Assembly: GCF_002261215.1 (NCBI RefSeq)
Contig: NZ_NEVS01000004.1
Span: 2,046,001 to 2,110,000, forward strand
From: Bordetella genomosp. 11
GTDB lineage: Bacteria > Pseudomonadota > Gammaproteobacteria > Burkholderiales > Burkholderiaceae_B
Direction of reading: 5' to 3'
Length of the DNA stretch: 64,000 nt
Of this stretch, positions 30,103-39,015 are shown in pieces. The first letter of the stretch is position 1, and every line of letters starts with the position of its first letter. The notes beneath the pieces were generated by a model that made no database searches, was not told the DNA's origin, and worked only from the letters and a program-made list of their open reading frames with translations. Both the position numbers and the translations under genes were made by a program.

Positions 30103-30119
30103 CGCACCATCGCGGTGCC
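30103..30119. promoter_or_regulatory. NtrC-like enhancer site GCACC-N5-GGTGC
   Basis: A perfect 5-bp inverted repeat with a 5-bp centre (30104-30118) matches the core of the NtrC site TGCACY-N5-GGTGCA, lacking the outermost T/A pair. It lies about 120 bp upstream of the predicted sigma-54 start, the usual enhancer distance. A further half site TGCACC lies at 30136-30141. Confidence 0.55.
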
Positions 30120-30170
30120 TGGGCGAGGCGCACACTGCACCGACAGGCCCCGGATTGGGGCGCAAACGAA

Positions 30171-30210
30171 ACGCCCGGGTCCGTCAAATGACAATGACGA
30201 ATCCGGGCGT
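30171..30210 (-). terminator. Probable terminator of the Spy/CpxP-like gene
   Basis: ACGCCCGG (30171-30178) pairs with CCGGGCGT (30203-30210), with an inner CGTCA/TGACG stem. On the minus strand it is followed by TTCGTTTG, a modest T-rich tail. It lies about 60 bp past the Spy-like stop codon. Confidence 0.5.
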
Positions 30211-30272
30211 AAGGCGCCAGGGGGCGCCGTGGGAGCGTCAGCGCGGCCGGTCCGGCGCGCGCTGGAGGTGCA

Positions 30273-30902
30273 TCAGCTCGATGTAGCGGGAGCCTCCGGG
30301 GCCGGAGCGGGGCCGCGGCCGGCGCCGGGACGGCCGTCCTTGCGATGCTCCTGCATGCGTTCCTGCATGCGCGCCTGCATGCGGTCCTGGCGCTCCTTCA
30401 CGAACTGGGTAACCTGCTGGCGTTGGCCGTCGTTCAGGCTATCCCACACGGCCAGCGATTTCTGCCGGACCTGGTCGCCCTGGGACTGCATTTGCTGCCT
30501 GGCCTGGGTCTGGGCGTCGGCCAGCGCGTGCGGATCCAGCTTGCCGGCCTTCAGTTGCTCGTCCAGCGTCGTGCGGCGGGTCCGGGCATTCTCCCGCATG
30601 GACTGGTGGAAAGCCTGCTGTGCCTGCTGGGCGGCGCTCAACAGGGATTGCTGGTTGGCATCCAGCTTCAGGGCCGCGATCTCCTTTTTGCCAATGGGGC
30701 CGACGCCGGGCAGCCAGATGGCGTCGCGCATTTCCTGCATGTGATGGAAACGGTGGCCGCCGGCATCCCTGCCCGCGTGAGCCGCCCCGGTTGGGGCGGC
30801 GGCAGAGGCGTCCGGCGCGGCCGAAACGGCCCCGGCGAACGTCCCGGCCGCGAGTGCAACGGTCAGGCTGGCAACGATGGGGCGAATGGCGAATCGGGAC
30901 AT
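30273..30902 (-). CDS. Spy/CpxP-like periplasmic protein
   Basis: A 209-aa exported, helix-rich protein with a Sec signal (MSRFAIRPIVASLTVALAAG, cut near VSA). The body has regularly spaced Gln/Arg/Met-rich helices (LDANQQSLLSAAQQAQQAFH, DAQTQARQQMQSQGDQ, WDSLNDGQRQQVTQFVKERQ), like the antiparallel cradle of Spy and CpxP, which act as periplasmic chaperones or envelope-stress sensors. The tail is repetitive and basic (RMQARMQERMQEHRKDG), then Pro/Ala-rich. It has no visible operon partner or Cpx-type regulator. The family call rests on composition and helix pattern. Confidence 0.7.
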   Translation of the reverse strand: MSRFAIRPIVASLTVALAAGTFAGAVSAAPDASAAAPTGAAHAGRDAGGHRFHHMQEMRDAIWLPGVGPIGKKEIAALKLDANQQSLLSAAQQAQQAFHQSMRENARTRRTTLDEQLKAGKLDPHALADAQTQARQQMQSQGDQVRQKSLAVWDSLNDGQRQQVTQFVKERQDRMQARMQERMQEHRKDGRPGAGRGPAPAPEAPATSS

Positions 30903-31069
30903 GTGAGGTCTCCTGTGGGGTGAGAGTGCGAGACCATTGTCATGGGGGGCCGATTACGCGCCGGTTTCGCGCGGTGCCCTGCCTGTTTCAGTCGATTGCG
31001 CGACCGCGCGAAGAGCCGGGATTTCGACGTTCCGGCGGCGCGGACCCGGCGCCAGGCGGCCGGGTACGA

Positions 31070-31849
31070 TCAATCCTGGTCCCACGCGGCCAGGTATTCC
31101 TTCCAGTGCGGCGCCGGACTGGCGGCCAGCGTTTCGCGCACCAGGTCGATTTCCTCTTGATAAGAGGCCGCGTCCAGTTCGCCGCGCAGGAAACGCCAGC
31201 GGCAATACACCAGCCACGTGTTGACCACATCCGTTTCGCAATAGGCGCGGACTTCGTCGGCCTTGCCCTGGTTCCAGGCGTCCCAGACCTTGCCGCCGTC
31301 CATGCCCAACTTGCCGGGAAACCCGCACAGCTTGGCCAATTGGTCCAGCGGCGCATTGGCGCGACCGTTGTACTTCGCCAGCACGTCCATCAGGTCGATG
31401 TGGCGGGTGTGGTAGCGGCCGATGTAGTTGTTGTACTTGAATTCCCGGTCATCCTCGCCCAGGTCCCAATAGCGGGGCGCGGTCACGCCATGGATCAGGC
31501 TGCGGTAATGCAATACCGGCAGGTCGAAGCCGGAGCCGTTCCAGCTGACCAGCTTGGGCGTATAGCGCTCGATCGTCTTGAAAAAGCCCGCCAGCAAGGC
31601 GGGTTCGGGATCGTCGGGATTGCCCAGCGTCTTTACCCGGAAGCCCTGGTCGTCGCGAAACACGCAGCCGATCACCGCCACGCGATGCAGGTGCAGCGGC
31701 AGGAAATCGCCGCCGGTGGCTTCGCGCCGCGCGGCGAAGGCGCGTTCGGCGACCTCGCTGTCGGACAGGTCGGCGCCCCACCCGTTCAGGCGGCGCAGGC
31801 CCGCCACGTCGGGCAGGGTTTCCAGATCGAAGACCAGGGTGGGGGTCAT
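31070..31849 (-). CDS. PolB-like 3'-5' exonuclease (DEDD family)
   Basis: A 259-aa predicted DnaQ-superfamily nuclease of the DNA_pol_B_exo2 type, a stand-alone relative of the proofreading domain of family B polymerases. The acidic residues stand in order: FDLETLPD (Asp8 and Glu10), VSWNGSGFDLPVL, and AYCETDVVNTWLVY with the last Asp. KLGMDGGKVWDAWNQGK lies between. It starts at 31849, 2 bp past the nlpD stop, so it belongs to the surE-pcm-nlpD transcript. Its cellular role is not established; DNA or RNA end trimming is the family expectation. Confidence 0.85.
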   Translation of the reverse strand: MTPTLVFDLETLPDVAGLRRLNGWGADLSDSEVAERAFAARREATGGDFLPLHLHRVAVIGCVFRDDQGFRVKTLGNPDDPEPALLAGFFKTIERYTPKLVSWNGSGFDLPVLHYRSLIHGVTAPRYWDLGEDDREFKYNNYIGRYHTRHIDLMDVLAKYNGRANAPLDQLAKLCGFPGKLGMDGGKVWDAWNQGKADEVRAYCETDVVNTWLVYCRWRFLRGELDAASYQEEIDLVRETLAASPAPHWKEYLAAWDQD

Positions 31850-31851
31850 GA

Positions 31852-32760
31852 TCAGCGCGGGGGCAGATATTGCAGCGGGTCGACCGGCGTACCCTGCCGC
31901 CGGACCTCGAAGTGCAGCCGCGGCGACGGCGCATCGGTCTGGCCGATTTCCGCGATCTTCGCGCCCTTCTTCACTTCCGCCCCGCTCTTGACCAGCAAAG
32001 CGCGGTTGTGCGCATAGGCGGTGATGAAGCCGTTGGTGTGCTGCACGATGATCAGGTTGCCCAGCCCGCGCACGCCGTTGCCGCTGTACATGACCTTGCC
32101 GTCCGCCGCCGCCACCACCGGATCGCCCGCGTTGCCGGCGATATCGATGCCCTTGGTGCTGTTGCTGAACGTGGCGATGATCTGCCCCTGGGCGGGCCAG
32201 CCCCAGTTGATCACCCCGGCATCCGCGGCGCGCGCCGGTTTGGGCGTTTCGACCGGCGTCGGCGTGGACGTCGCCGGCGGATTGTTGGCGGGCGGCTGCT
32301 GCGTCGGCTGGGCGGGTTGCTCGCCGGGCGGCGGCAGCGGCGTGGGTTCGATGCGGGTGTCGGACGGCTTGGCCGGCGTGGTGGGCGGGGTTTTGGTCCC
32401 CGCCGCGCCGCCAGCCGCGCCACCGGACGGGGCCGACAGCTTCAGGACCTGGCCGACTGCCAGATGGTTGGAATCCGCGATGTTGTTCCAACGCTTCAGG
32501 CTTTCGATATCGACGCCATTGGCGCGCGAGATCCCATACAGCGTATCGCCGGGCTTGACCACGTAGGTCGCGCCCGCAGCGGCGGGCGCCGTGGGCGCGG
32601 TCGAGGTATTCAGATCGACGACGGGCGCGCGCGTCGTGCGCGATGCGCAGCCCGCCAGGACGAGGCATAGAAGTCCCACGCAAAGCATGGCGCGGGACGA
32701 ACGCGCGGTACGCGCGCCCATGAATTCGGTTCCGGTCAGCTGCAACTGCCCGTCGAGCAT
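31852..32760 (-). CDS. nlpD: Murein hydrolase activator lipoprotein NlpD
   Basis: Outer-membrane lipoprotein that activates the amidase AmiC during cell separation. It is 302 aa. A lipobox LAGC (Cys38) is followed by a LysM domain (TYVVKPGDTLYGISRANGVD), a 70-residue Pro/Thr linker and a LytM domain. The LytM active site is degenerate as in E. coli NlpD: the metal His of HxGxD is Thr (STKGIDIAGN) and the last motif reads RLHFEV, so it should activate and not cut. The start at 32760 has AGGAG six bases upstream. A start at 32721 (GGAA eight bases upstream) would give a more usual 25-residue signal. It follows pcm by 17 bp. Confidence 0.93.
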   Translation of the reverse strand: MLDGQLQLTGTEFMGARTARSSRAMLCVGLLCLVLAGCASRTTRAPVVDLNTSTAPTAPAAAGATYVVKPGDTLYGISRANGVDIESLKRWNNIADSNHLAVGQVLKLSAPSGGAAGGAAGTKTPPTTPAKPSDTRIEPTPLPPPGEQPAQPTQQPPANNPPATSTPTPVETPKPARAADAGVINWGWPAQGQIIATFSNSTKGIDIAGNAGDPVVAAADGKVMYSGNGVRGLGNLIIVQHTNGFITAYAHNRALLVKSGAEVKKGAKIAEIGQTDAPSPRLHFEVRRQGTPVDPLQYLPPR

Positions 32761-32777
32761 ATGATTCTCCTGGTTGC

Positions 32778-33608
32778 TCACGATTGTATGCCGGCCCTTA
32801 GCGGGACAAAGCGAACGGCTTCGAGTTCCACGCGTTTCCAGCTGGACGCCCCGGTCCGCTCCACCAGCACCAGGCGCTGGTTGGAGCCCCCTTCGGGCGC
32901 GATCAGCCGGCCGCCCGGGGCCAGCTGCGACAGCAAAGCCTGCGGGATCGCCGCGCCGGCGGCGGCCACAACGATAGCATCGAACGGCGCCGTGTTCGGC
33001 AATCCCAGCATGCCGTCGCCGAAGCTCAGGCGCACACGGGTAGTAAGCCGCAACTGGCGCAGGTGGTCCCGGGCCAGTTCGTACAAGCCGCGTATGCGTT
33101 CGATCGCGTACACATCGCGAACGAACTGCGCCAGCACCGCGGACTGGTAGCCGCAGCCCGCGCCGACCTCCATGACCCGCGTGGGTTCGCGGCCTTCGCA
33201 AACGGCGGCGATCATGCGTGCCACCACCCATGGTTGCGAAATGGTCTGCGAATGCCCGATCGGCAGCGCCGCGTCTTCGTAGGCGCGGCTGGCGAGCGCC
33301 TGATCGACGAAAAGATGCCGCGGGACGGCTTCCATGGCGTTCAGCACGCGGTCGTCGGTAATACCCTGCGCGCGTAGCCGCTGCACCATCGCGCGCCGCA
33401 GGCGTTCGGAATTCAGGCCGAGATTGCTGGCGGCGTCCCGCGCCGCCGGTGCGGGCGCGTTGCGTTGGAGGGTGGCCGCCGAAATGCGCGTATTGCTGTT
33501 CGCCGGCGTATAGCCCGGCCCGAGGGTACCAGTGTGGTACGAGGGGCCGCGCGACCGCACGGGCGGACTCGCCGGCGGTATCGGCGCCGGGCCTACCCGT
33601 TTGCGCAT
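32778..33608 (-). CDS. pcm: Protein-L-isoaspartate O-methyltransferase
   Basis: Repairs isoaspartyl residues by SAM-dependent methylation. It is 276 aa, longer than the 208-aa E. coli enzyme because of about 70 Pro/Ser/Ala-rich residues before the catalytic core begins ([20 protein letters not shown]). Core motifs are intact: [37 protein letters not shown] and the SAM loop [16 protein letters not shown]. The ATG at 33608 overlaps the surE end by 16 bp; a GTG at 33623 is an alternative. The order surE-pcm-nlpD is the conserved operon. The extension may be disordered. Confidence 0.93.
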   Translation of the reverse strand: MRKRVGPAPIPPASPPVRSRGPSYHTGTLGPGYTPANSNTRISAATLQRNAPAPAARDAASNLGLNSERLRRAMVQRLRAQGITDDRVLNAMEAVPRHLFVDQALASRAYEDAALPIGHSQTISQPWVVARMIAAVCEGREPTRVMEVGAGCGYQSAVLAQFVRDVYAIERIRGLYELARDHLRQLRLTTRVRLSFGDGMLGLPNTAPFDAIVVAAAGAAIPQALLSQLAPGGRLIAPEGGSNQRLVLVERTGASSWKRVELEAVRFVPLRAGIQS

Positions 33609-34354
33609 AGAGGCCCCGCCCACGAACGCACTTCATCGAGCCGGCCCTGGTGCGTCAGGTCCAGCCGCAGCGGCGTGATCGATACCGCGCCGTCCGCCAC
33701 CGCATGGAAATCGGTATCCGGGCCGGCATCCGCGGCCAGGCCGGCCGGACCGATCCAGTACACCGTATCGCCGTAGGGCGTGGTCGTCCGCACGACCGGT
33801 TCCGAAGGGTGGCGCTTGCCCAGGCGCGTCACGCGCATGCCGCGCATGGTCTGCAGCGCGCGATTGGGAATATTCACATTCAGCAGCACCGGCGCGGGCA
33901 GCGGACTGGCAATCTGGTGTTCGACCACGCGCCGCGCCATGGCGGCGGCGGCGTCCAGGTGCGCCCATCCTTTTTCATGCAGCGAAAAAGCGATGGACGG
34001 AATGCCGAACAGATAGCCTTCGATCGCGGCCGCGACCGTACCGGAATACAGTGTGTCGTCGCCCATGTTGGCGCCGTTATTGATACCCGACACGACGAGG
34101 TCGGGACGGCCGTCGACCAGCCCACCCGTCAGCGCGACGTGCACGCAATCGGAAGGCGTTCCGTTGACATAGAGAAAGCCATTGGCGGCCTCGCGCACGG
34201 ACAACGGCCGGCTGAGCGTCAACGAATTGGACGCGCCGCTGTGATTGACCTCGGGCGCGACGACCGTCAGGTCGCCCAATCCGCGCAGGGCATCGACCAG
34301 CGCCTGCAAGCCGGGCGCCGAATAGCCATCATCGTTGGAAACCAGAATCCGCAT
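33593..34354 (-). CDS. surE: 5'/3'-nucleotidase SurE
   Basis: Metal-dependent phosphatase acting on nucleoside 5'- and 3'-monophosphates and short polyphosphate. It is 253 aa. The N-terminal metal motif [19 protein letters not shown] holds Asp8 and Asp9, followed by the Ser of [15 protein letters not shown] and the Asn of [20 protein letters not shown], all diagnostic. It is the first gene of the surE-pcm-nlpD-exonuclease run and diverges from plsY (91 bp). The stop overlaps the pcm start. Confidence 0.96.
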   Translation of the reverse strand: MRILVSNDDGYSAPGLQALVDALRGLGDLTVVAPEVNHSGASNSLTLSRPLSVREAANGFLYVNGTPSDCVHVALTGGLVDGRPDLVVSGINNGANMGDDTLYSGTVAAAIEGYLFGIPSIAFSLHEKGWAHLDAAAAMARRVVEHQIASPLPAPVLLNVNIPNRALQTMRGMRVTRLGKRHPSEPVVRTTTPYGDTVYWIGPAGLAADAGPDTDFHAVADGAVSITPLRLDLTHQGRLDEVRSWAGPLCANG

Positions 34355-34445
34355 TCTGCATCGAAAAGAAAATTATGGCGCGGGTCGCGTCGAATTGTAC
34401 GCCACGGTAGAATCCGCCGCTGATTCCATCCCGTGGAAAGGTCCA

Positions 34446-35093
34446 ATGCTGCACGCCACCCCCGCCATCGCCTTGAACGTCGGCCTGATCGTCCTGTCCT
34501 ACCTGATAGGGTCGATTCCGTTCGCGGTGGTGGTCAGCAAGCTGATGGGCATACAGGATCCGCGGACCTACGGATCCGGCAATCCGGGTGCGACCAACGT
34601 GCTGCGTTCCGGCAACAAAAGCGCCGCGGCCCTGACGCTGCTGGGCGACGCGGCCAAGGGCTGGTTCGCGGTGTGGCTGGTCCAGCGCATCGGCGGCCCG
34701 GACGGCGTGACGTGGAATGTGGTTGCCCTTTCGGCCCTGGCGGTCTTCCTGGGCCATTTGTACCCGGTCTTTTTGAAATTCCGCGGCGGCAAGGGCGTGG
34801 CGACCGCCTTGGGCGTGCTGTTCGCGATATCGCCCTGGCTCGCGCTGGCAACGGCGGCCACGTGGGTCATCATCGCCGTCTTCTTTCGCTATTCTTCGCT
34901 GGCCGCCGTGGTGGCGGCGATCTTCGCGCCGCTGTACTACCTGTTCGGCTCCCGCCTTGCATGGTTCGCCCAGCCGCCCTTGCTGGCCGCCATTACCGTC
35001 ATCAGCGTGCTGTTGATCCTGCGCCACCACGCAAACATCGGGCGGCTGCTCAAGGGCACGGAATCGCGCATCGGCCAGAAAAAGAAAGACTGA
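34446..35093 (+). CDS. plsY: Glycerol-3-phosphate acyltransferase PlsY
   Basis: Membrane acyltransferase that uses acyl-phosphate to make lysophosphatidate, the first step of phospholipid synthesis with PlsX. It is 215 aa with five hydrophobic segments. The three cytoplasmic motifs are present: [32 protein letters not shown] and, near the end, [14 protein letters not shown]. The ATG at 34446 has GGAAAGG seven bases upstream. A TAGAAT hexamer at 34408-34413 may be its -10 box. Confidence 0.95.
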   Translation: MLHATPAIALNVGLIVLSYLIGSIPFAVVVSKLMGIQDPRTYGSGNPGATNVLRSGNKSAAALTLLGDAAKGWFAVWLVQRIGGPDGVTWNVVALSALAVFLGHLYPVFLKFRGGKGVATALGVLFAISPWLALATAATWVIIAVFFRYSSLAAVVAAIFAPLYYLFGSRLAWFAQPPLLAAITVISVLLILRHHANIGRLLKGTESRIGQKKKD

Positions 35094-35221
35094 CGGAAAA
35101 AGAACGTCGTCCCGGCAGGACACGCCGCCAGATCCCCCGATCGCCCGTGGCATGGCGACGGCGGATGGCGCGCCAGCGCCATCGACGCCGGGGCGGCGCG
35201 TTGCGCGCCGCGAACGGCCCC

Positions 35222-36268
35222 TCAAGCGGGCGCCCCTGACAACTCCTCGAGATCCCAGCGAGGCCGCACGGTGAAGGCGTGATTGTCGCGGTCCAGCACC
35301 GCCAGGCCGGCCTTTACCCGCTCGCCCGCCGCAAAGGCGATCATGGCGCCGTTGTCCGTGCACAGCGACAGGGGCGGGAAATAGGCCTGGGCCTTCATCC
35401 GGGGCAAGGATGCCGCCAGCCGTTCGCGCAGCGCCTTGTTGGCGCCCACGCCGCCCGCGACCACCAGGCGCCGCAGCCCGGTTTCCTTCAAGGCACGCGT
35501 CGCCTTGGCGGCCAGCACGTCCACGATGGCCGCCTGCGTGGCGGCGGCAAGATCCGCGATCGTCGCGGCATCCGGCGCGCCCTCTGCCCGCTCGATGGCC
35601 TTGACCCGCGTCAGCACTGCGGTTTTCAGGCCGCTGAAACTGAAATCCAGATCGCCGCTGTGCAGCATCGGGCGAGGCAACTCGAAGCGGGTCGGATCGC
35701 CCTGCTCGGCCACCCTGGCCAGCGCCGGCCCGCCCGGATACCCCAGGCCCAGCAGCTTGGCCGACTTGTCGAAGGCTTCGCCGGCCGCATCGTCCAGGGT
35801 TTCGCCCAATAAGGTATAGCGCCCGACCCCATCCACACGCATCAATTGCGTGTGCCCGCCGGAAACAAGCAAGGCCACGAAGGGAAATTCCGGGCGCGGA
35901 TCCGCCAGCATCGGCGATAGCAGGTGGCCTTCCAGGTGATGAACCGCGATGGCCGGCAGATCGCGCGCCCAGGCGAATGCCTGCGCCACGCTGGCGCCCA
36001 CCAGCAGCGCGCCGGCCAGGCCGGGGCCGGCGGTATAGGCGACCGCGTCGATATCGGCCACGGACAGGCCGGCTTCCCGCAATACCTGCCGGGTCAAGGG
36101 CACCACGCGCCGGACATGGTCGCGCGACGCCAGTTCGGGCACGACGCCGCCGTACTCCTGGTGCATGGCGATCTGCGTATGCAAGGCGTGCGCGAGCAGG
36201 CCACGTTCGGTGCATACGGCCGCGACGCCGGTCTCGTCGCAGGAACTTTCAAAGCCGAGGATGATCAT
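35222..36268 (-). CDS. tsaD: tRNA N6-adenosine threonylcarbamoyltransferase TsaD
   Basis: Transfers the threonylcarbamoyl group to A37 of ANN-decoding tRNAs, with TsaB, TsaE and TsaC. It is 348 aa. It has the ASKHA-fold start [18 protein letters not shown], the metal-binding HLEGH (His111 and His115), [11 protein letters not shown] and the nucleotide site [15 protein letters not shown], and [11 protein letters not shown]. The start at 36268 matches the family. It stands alone here, with plsY converging on its 3' end (128 bp apart) and the purine permease diverging. Confidence 0.96.
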   Translation of the reverse strand: MIILGFESSCDETGVAAVCTERGLLAHALHTQIAMHQEYGGVVPELASRDHVRRVVPLTRQVLREAGLSVADIDAVAYTAGPGLAGALLVGASVAQAFAWARDLPAIAVHHLEGHLLSPMLADPRPEFPFVALLVSGGHTQLMRVDGVGRYTLLGETLDDAAGEAFDKSAKLLGLGYPGGPALARVAEQGDPTRFELPRPMLHSGDLDFSFSGLKTAVLTRVKAIERAEGAPDAATIADLAAATQAAIVDVLAAKATRALKETGLRRLVVAGGVGANKALRERLAASLPRMKAQAYFPPLSLCTDNGAMIAFAAGERVKAGLAVLDRDNHAFTVRPRWDLEELSGAPA

Positions 36269-36471
36269 GGGCGCCAGTTTACTGCGATGGGTACGCGGGC
36301 CTGGGCAGTTTCGCCGGCTCGCGCGGCGCCCTGCTCCGCCCCCGGGCGCGCCGCTTGCCGCCGCCGGCACGCTTTCGCCGGTACGGACGGCTTCCGGCCA
36401 CGGGAAATGGTATTTTCCCGCCTTGGCCAATAACACCCGCGACAACGACGGGAGATGCCTGGGAGAGGCGC

Positions 36472-37764
36472 ATGCTGCAACGACTATTTCGACTGAACGA
36501 ACACGGCACCACCACCCGCGGGGAAGTCATCGCCGGACTGACGACCTTCCTGACGATGTCCTACATCATCTTCGTGAATCCGGACATTCTGTCGACGACG
36601 GGTATGGACCGCGATGCGGTGTTCGTGGCGACCTGCCTGGCCGCGGCGCTGGGTTCGCTGGTCATGGGGCTGCTGGCCAACTGGCCCATCGGCATGGCGC
36701 CCGGCATGGGCCTGAATGCCTTCTTCGCCTTCACCGTGGTCAAGGCCATGGGCTATTCCTGGCAACAGGCGCTGGGCGCGGTCTTCATTTCGGGCGTGAT
36801 CTTCCTGCTGCTGACGGTCACCGGCGTGCGCGGCTGGCTGATCAAGGGCATTCCGCAATCGCTGCGCAGCGCGATCGCCGCCGGCATCGGCCTGTTCCTG
36901 GCCATCATCGCGCTGTCGAACGCCGGCATCGTCGTCGCCAACCCGGCCACCAAGGTCAGCCTGGGCGACCTGCGCACGCATGGGCCGCTGTTCGCCATCC
37001 TGGGCTTTTTCATCATCGCCGCGCTGGACGCGCTGCGCGTGCGCGGCGCCATCCTGATAGGCATCCTGGTGGTGACGGTGCTGTCGATGGCACTGGGCTA
37101 CAACAGTTTCCACGGACTCTTCTCCTCGCCGCCCAGCCTGGCGCCGACCTTCCTGCAGCTGGATATCGCCGGCGCCCTGCACAGCGGCTTCTTCCACGTG
37201 ATCCTGGTCTTCGTGCTGGTGGAAGTGTTCGACGCCACAGGCACGCTGATCGGCGTGGCGAAGCGGGCCGGCCTGATCCCGGAAGGCAAGCCCAACAATC
37301 TGGGCCGCGCGCTGTTCGCGGACAGCGCCGCCATCGTGGCCGGCTCGGCCCTGGGCACCAGCAGCACCACCGCCTATGTCGAAAGCGCCTCGGGTGTGCA
37401 GGCCGGCGGGCGCACCGGGCTGACCGCCGTCGTGGTGGGGCTGCTCTTCCTGGCGGCGCTGTTCATCTCGCCGCTGGCGGGATCGGTACCCGCCTACGCC
37501 ACGGCCCCTGCCCTGCTCTACGTGGCCGGGCTGATGATGCGCGAACTGATAGAAGTCGACTGGAACGACGTGTCCGAGGCCACCCCGGCCGCCCTGACGG
37601 CGCTGGTCATGCCCTTCACCTATTCCGTGGCCAACGGCCTGGCCTTCGGCTTCATCAGCTACGTGGTCCTGAAGACGCTGACCGGCAAGGCCCGCGAGGT
37701 GCATGCGGCAACCTGGCTGGTGGCCGCGCTGTTCGTCATCCGCTTCGCGTTTTTCGCCGGATGA
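36472..37764 (+). CDS. AzgA-family purine permease (NCS2)
   Basis: Proton symporter for adenine, hypoxanthine or guanine, 430 aa with about 12-13 membrane spans. Family signatures of the AzgA/GhxP/AdeP branch are plain: [60 protein letters not shown] and [20 protein letters not shown]. The ATG at 36472 has GGGAGAGG four bases upstream. It stands alone, 92 bp before queE, and diverges from tsaD. Which purine it prefers cannot be told from sequence alone. Confidence 0.93.
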   Translation: MLQRLFRLNEHGTTTRGEVIAGLTTFLTMSYIIFVNPDILSTTGMDRDAVFVATCLAAALGSLVMGLLANWPIGMAPGMGLNAFFAFTVVKAMGYSWQQALGAVFISGVIFLLLTVTGVRGWLIKGIPQSLRSAIAAGIGLFLAIIALSNAGIVVANPATKVSLGDLRTHGPLFAILGFFIIAALDALRVRGAILIGILVVTVLSMALGYNSFHGLFSSPPSLAPTFLQLDIAGALHSGFFHVILVFVLVEVFDATGTLIGVAKRAGLIPEGKPNNLGRALFADSAAIVAGSALGTSSTTAYVESASGVQAGGRTGLTAVVVGLLFLAALFISPLAGSVPAYATAPALLYVAGLMMRELIEVDWNDVSEATPAALTALVMPFTYSVANGLAFGFISYVVLKTLTGKAREVHAATWLVAALFVIRFAFFAG

Positions 37765-37807
37765 CAGCCGCGCGGCGAGCCCACGGGAGGGCAATATCCC
37801 CGCGCGG

Positions 37808-37834
37808 TAAAATAGCGGGTTTTACAGACCCGCT
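37808..37834 (+). promoter_or_regulatory. queE promoter -10 (TAAAAT) and short leader hairpin
   Basis: TAAAAT (37808-37813) is followed at once by AGCGGGT-TTTACAG-ACCCGCT (37814-37834), a perfect 7-bp hairpin near the likely 5' end of the queE mRNA. GTTTTACAGA occurs twice (37819 and 37841). It does not fit any preQ1 riboswitch class I know. A 5'-end stabilising hairpin is the simplest reading. Confidence 0.4.
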
Positions 37835-37855
37835 GCTGGTGTTTTACAGAGCCGT

Positions 37856-38488
37856 ATGACCTACGCCGCCAAGGAAATTTTCAAAACCCTGCAGGGCGAA
37901 GGGGCGCAGGCAGGGCGCGCCGCGGTGTTTTGCCGCTTTGCCGGCTGCAACCTGTGGTCCGGCCGCGAAAGCGACCGCGCCACCGCCGCCTGTACCTTTT
38001 GCGACACGGATTTCGTCGGCACCGATGGCCCCGGCGGCGGCAAGTTCGCCACCGCGGAACTGCTGGCCGACGCGCTCGCCGCGGAATGGGGCCCCGATAC
38101 CGCCGGACGCTACGTGGTATTCACCGGTGGCGAACCCCTGCTGCAACTCGATCGCGCACTGGTGGATGCCGTGCACGCGCGCGGCTTCACCATCGCGATC
38201 GAAACCAACGGCACCATCGAGCCGCCGCAGGGTATCGACTGGATCTGCGTCAGCCCCAAGGGCAAGGCGCCGGTCGTGGTGCGCGCCGGCAATGAGTTGA
38301 AGCTCGTCTACCCGCAGGCCGAGGCCCGGCCCGAGGCTTTCGCCGGGCTGGCATTCGACCACTTTTTCCTGCAACCGATGGACGGGCCGGCGCGCGCGGC
38401 CAACACCCAGGCCATCGTCGAATACTGCATGCGCCATCCGCAATGGCGGTTGAGCCTGCAAACCCACAAATACATAGGCATTCCATGA
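37856..38488 (+). CDS. queE: 7-carboxy-7-deazaguanine synthase QueE
   Basis: Radical-SAM enzyme that contracts 6-carboxytetrahydropterin to 7-carboxy-7-deazaguanine in queuosine synthesis. It is 210 aa. The iron-sulfur cysteines are in a CX14CX2C arrangement (CNLWSGRE then ACTFCDTDF), the variant known from Burkholderia multivorans QueE, in place of the usual radical-SAM CX3CX2C. It starts MTYAAKEIFKTLQGEGAQAG and has the glycine-rich SAM motif VVFTGGEPLLQ. Its stop overlaps the queD start by four bases. Confidence 0.95.
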   Translation: MTYAAKEIFKTLQGEGAQAGRAAVFCRFAGCNLWSGRESDRATAACTFCDTDFVGTDGPGGGKFATAELLADALAAEWGPDTAGRYVVFTGGEPLLQLDRALVDAVHARGFTIAIETNGTIEPPQGIDWICVSPKGKAPVVVRAGNELKLVYPQAEARPEAFAGLAFDHFFLQPMDGPARAANTQAIVEYCMRHPQWRLSLQTHKYIGIP

Positions 38489-38958
38489 GCACCCCCTCCC
38501 GCGCGCAGCCGGGCACGATTTCCGTCACACGCAGGCTGGAATTCGACGCCGGCCACCGCATTCCCGATCATCGCAGCCAGTGCCGCAACCTGCACGGCCA
38601 TCGCTATGTGCTGGAAGTCACGCTGGAAGGCGAGATCATCGATGCGCCCGGCGCCTCGGATAACGGCATGGTGATGGACTTCTCCGACATCAAGGCGATC
38701 GCCAGCGAGCACCTGGTGGACCAATGGGACCACGCTTTCCTGGTGTATGCGGGAGATACCGCCGTGCGCGGATTCCTGGAAAGCCTGCCGGGCCACAAGA
38801 CCATCGTGCTGGACCGCATTCCCACGGTCGAGAACCTGGCACGCATCGCCTTCGAGGTCCTGCGTCCGCACTATCATCGCCAGTTCGGCGGCGATCTGCG
38901 GCTGGCGCGCGTGCGGCTGTATGAAACGCCCAATTGCTGGGCGGACTGCGAAGGCTGA
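38485..38958 (+). CDS. queD: 6-carboxy-5,6,7,8-tetrahydropterin synthase QueD
   Basis: Converts dihydroneopterin triphosphate to 6-carboxytetrahydropterin, the substrate of QueE. It is 157 aa of the PTPS/QueD family. The zinc-binding histidines and catalytic Cys are in RLEFDAGHRIPDHRSQC and RNLHGHRYVLEVTL. DFSDIKAIASEHLVDQWDHA and RIPTVENLARIAFEVL are also family-typical. The ATGA overlap with queE gives translational coupling. It has about 20 extra residues before the conserved start. Confidence 0.95.
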   Translation: MSTPSRAQPGTISVTRRLEFDAGHRIPDHRSQCRNLHGHRYVLEVTLEGEIIDAPGASDNGMVMDFSDIKAIASEHLVDQWDHAFLVYAGDTAVRGFLESLPGHKTIVLDRIPTVENLARIAFEVLRPHYHRQFGGDLRLARVRLYETPNCWADCEG

Positions 38959-39015
38959 TTCAGACGGCGGCTGCGCGGCATCTCCGGCCCCATCCCGGCC
39001 GCCGCGCGGATACCT

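Larger units (their letters stand above)
29842..30272. other. 431-bp interval with nitrogen-type promoter and a terminator
   Basis: No gene is evident. From right to left it holds a hairpin terminator for the Spy-like gene (30171-30210), an NtrC-like enhancer (30103-30119) and a -24/-12 element (30002-30016) for the porin. About 160 bp of leader then runs to the porin start. Short open frames here lack ribosome-binding sites. Confidence 0.7.

Noticed and set aside
37801..37855. A preQ1 riboswitch before queE
   Set aside because: The leader has a hairpin, but the conserved loop and tail sequences of the preQ1 classes I know are absent.
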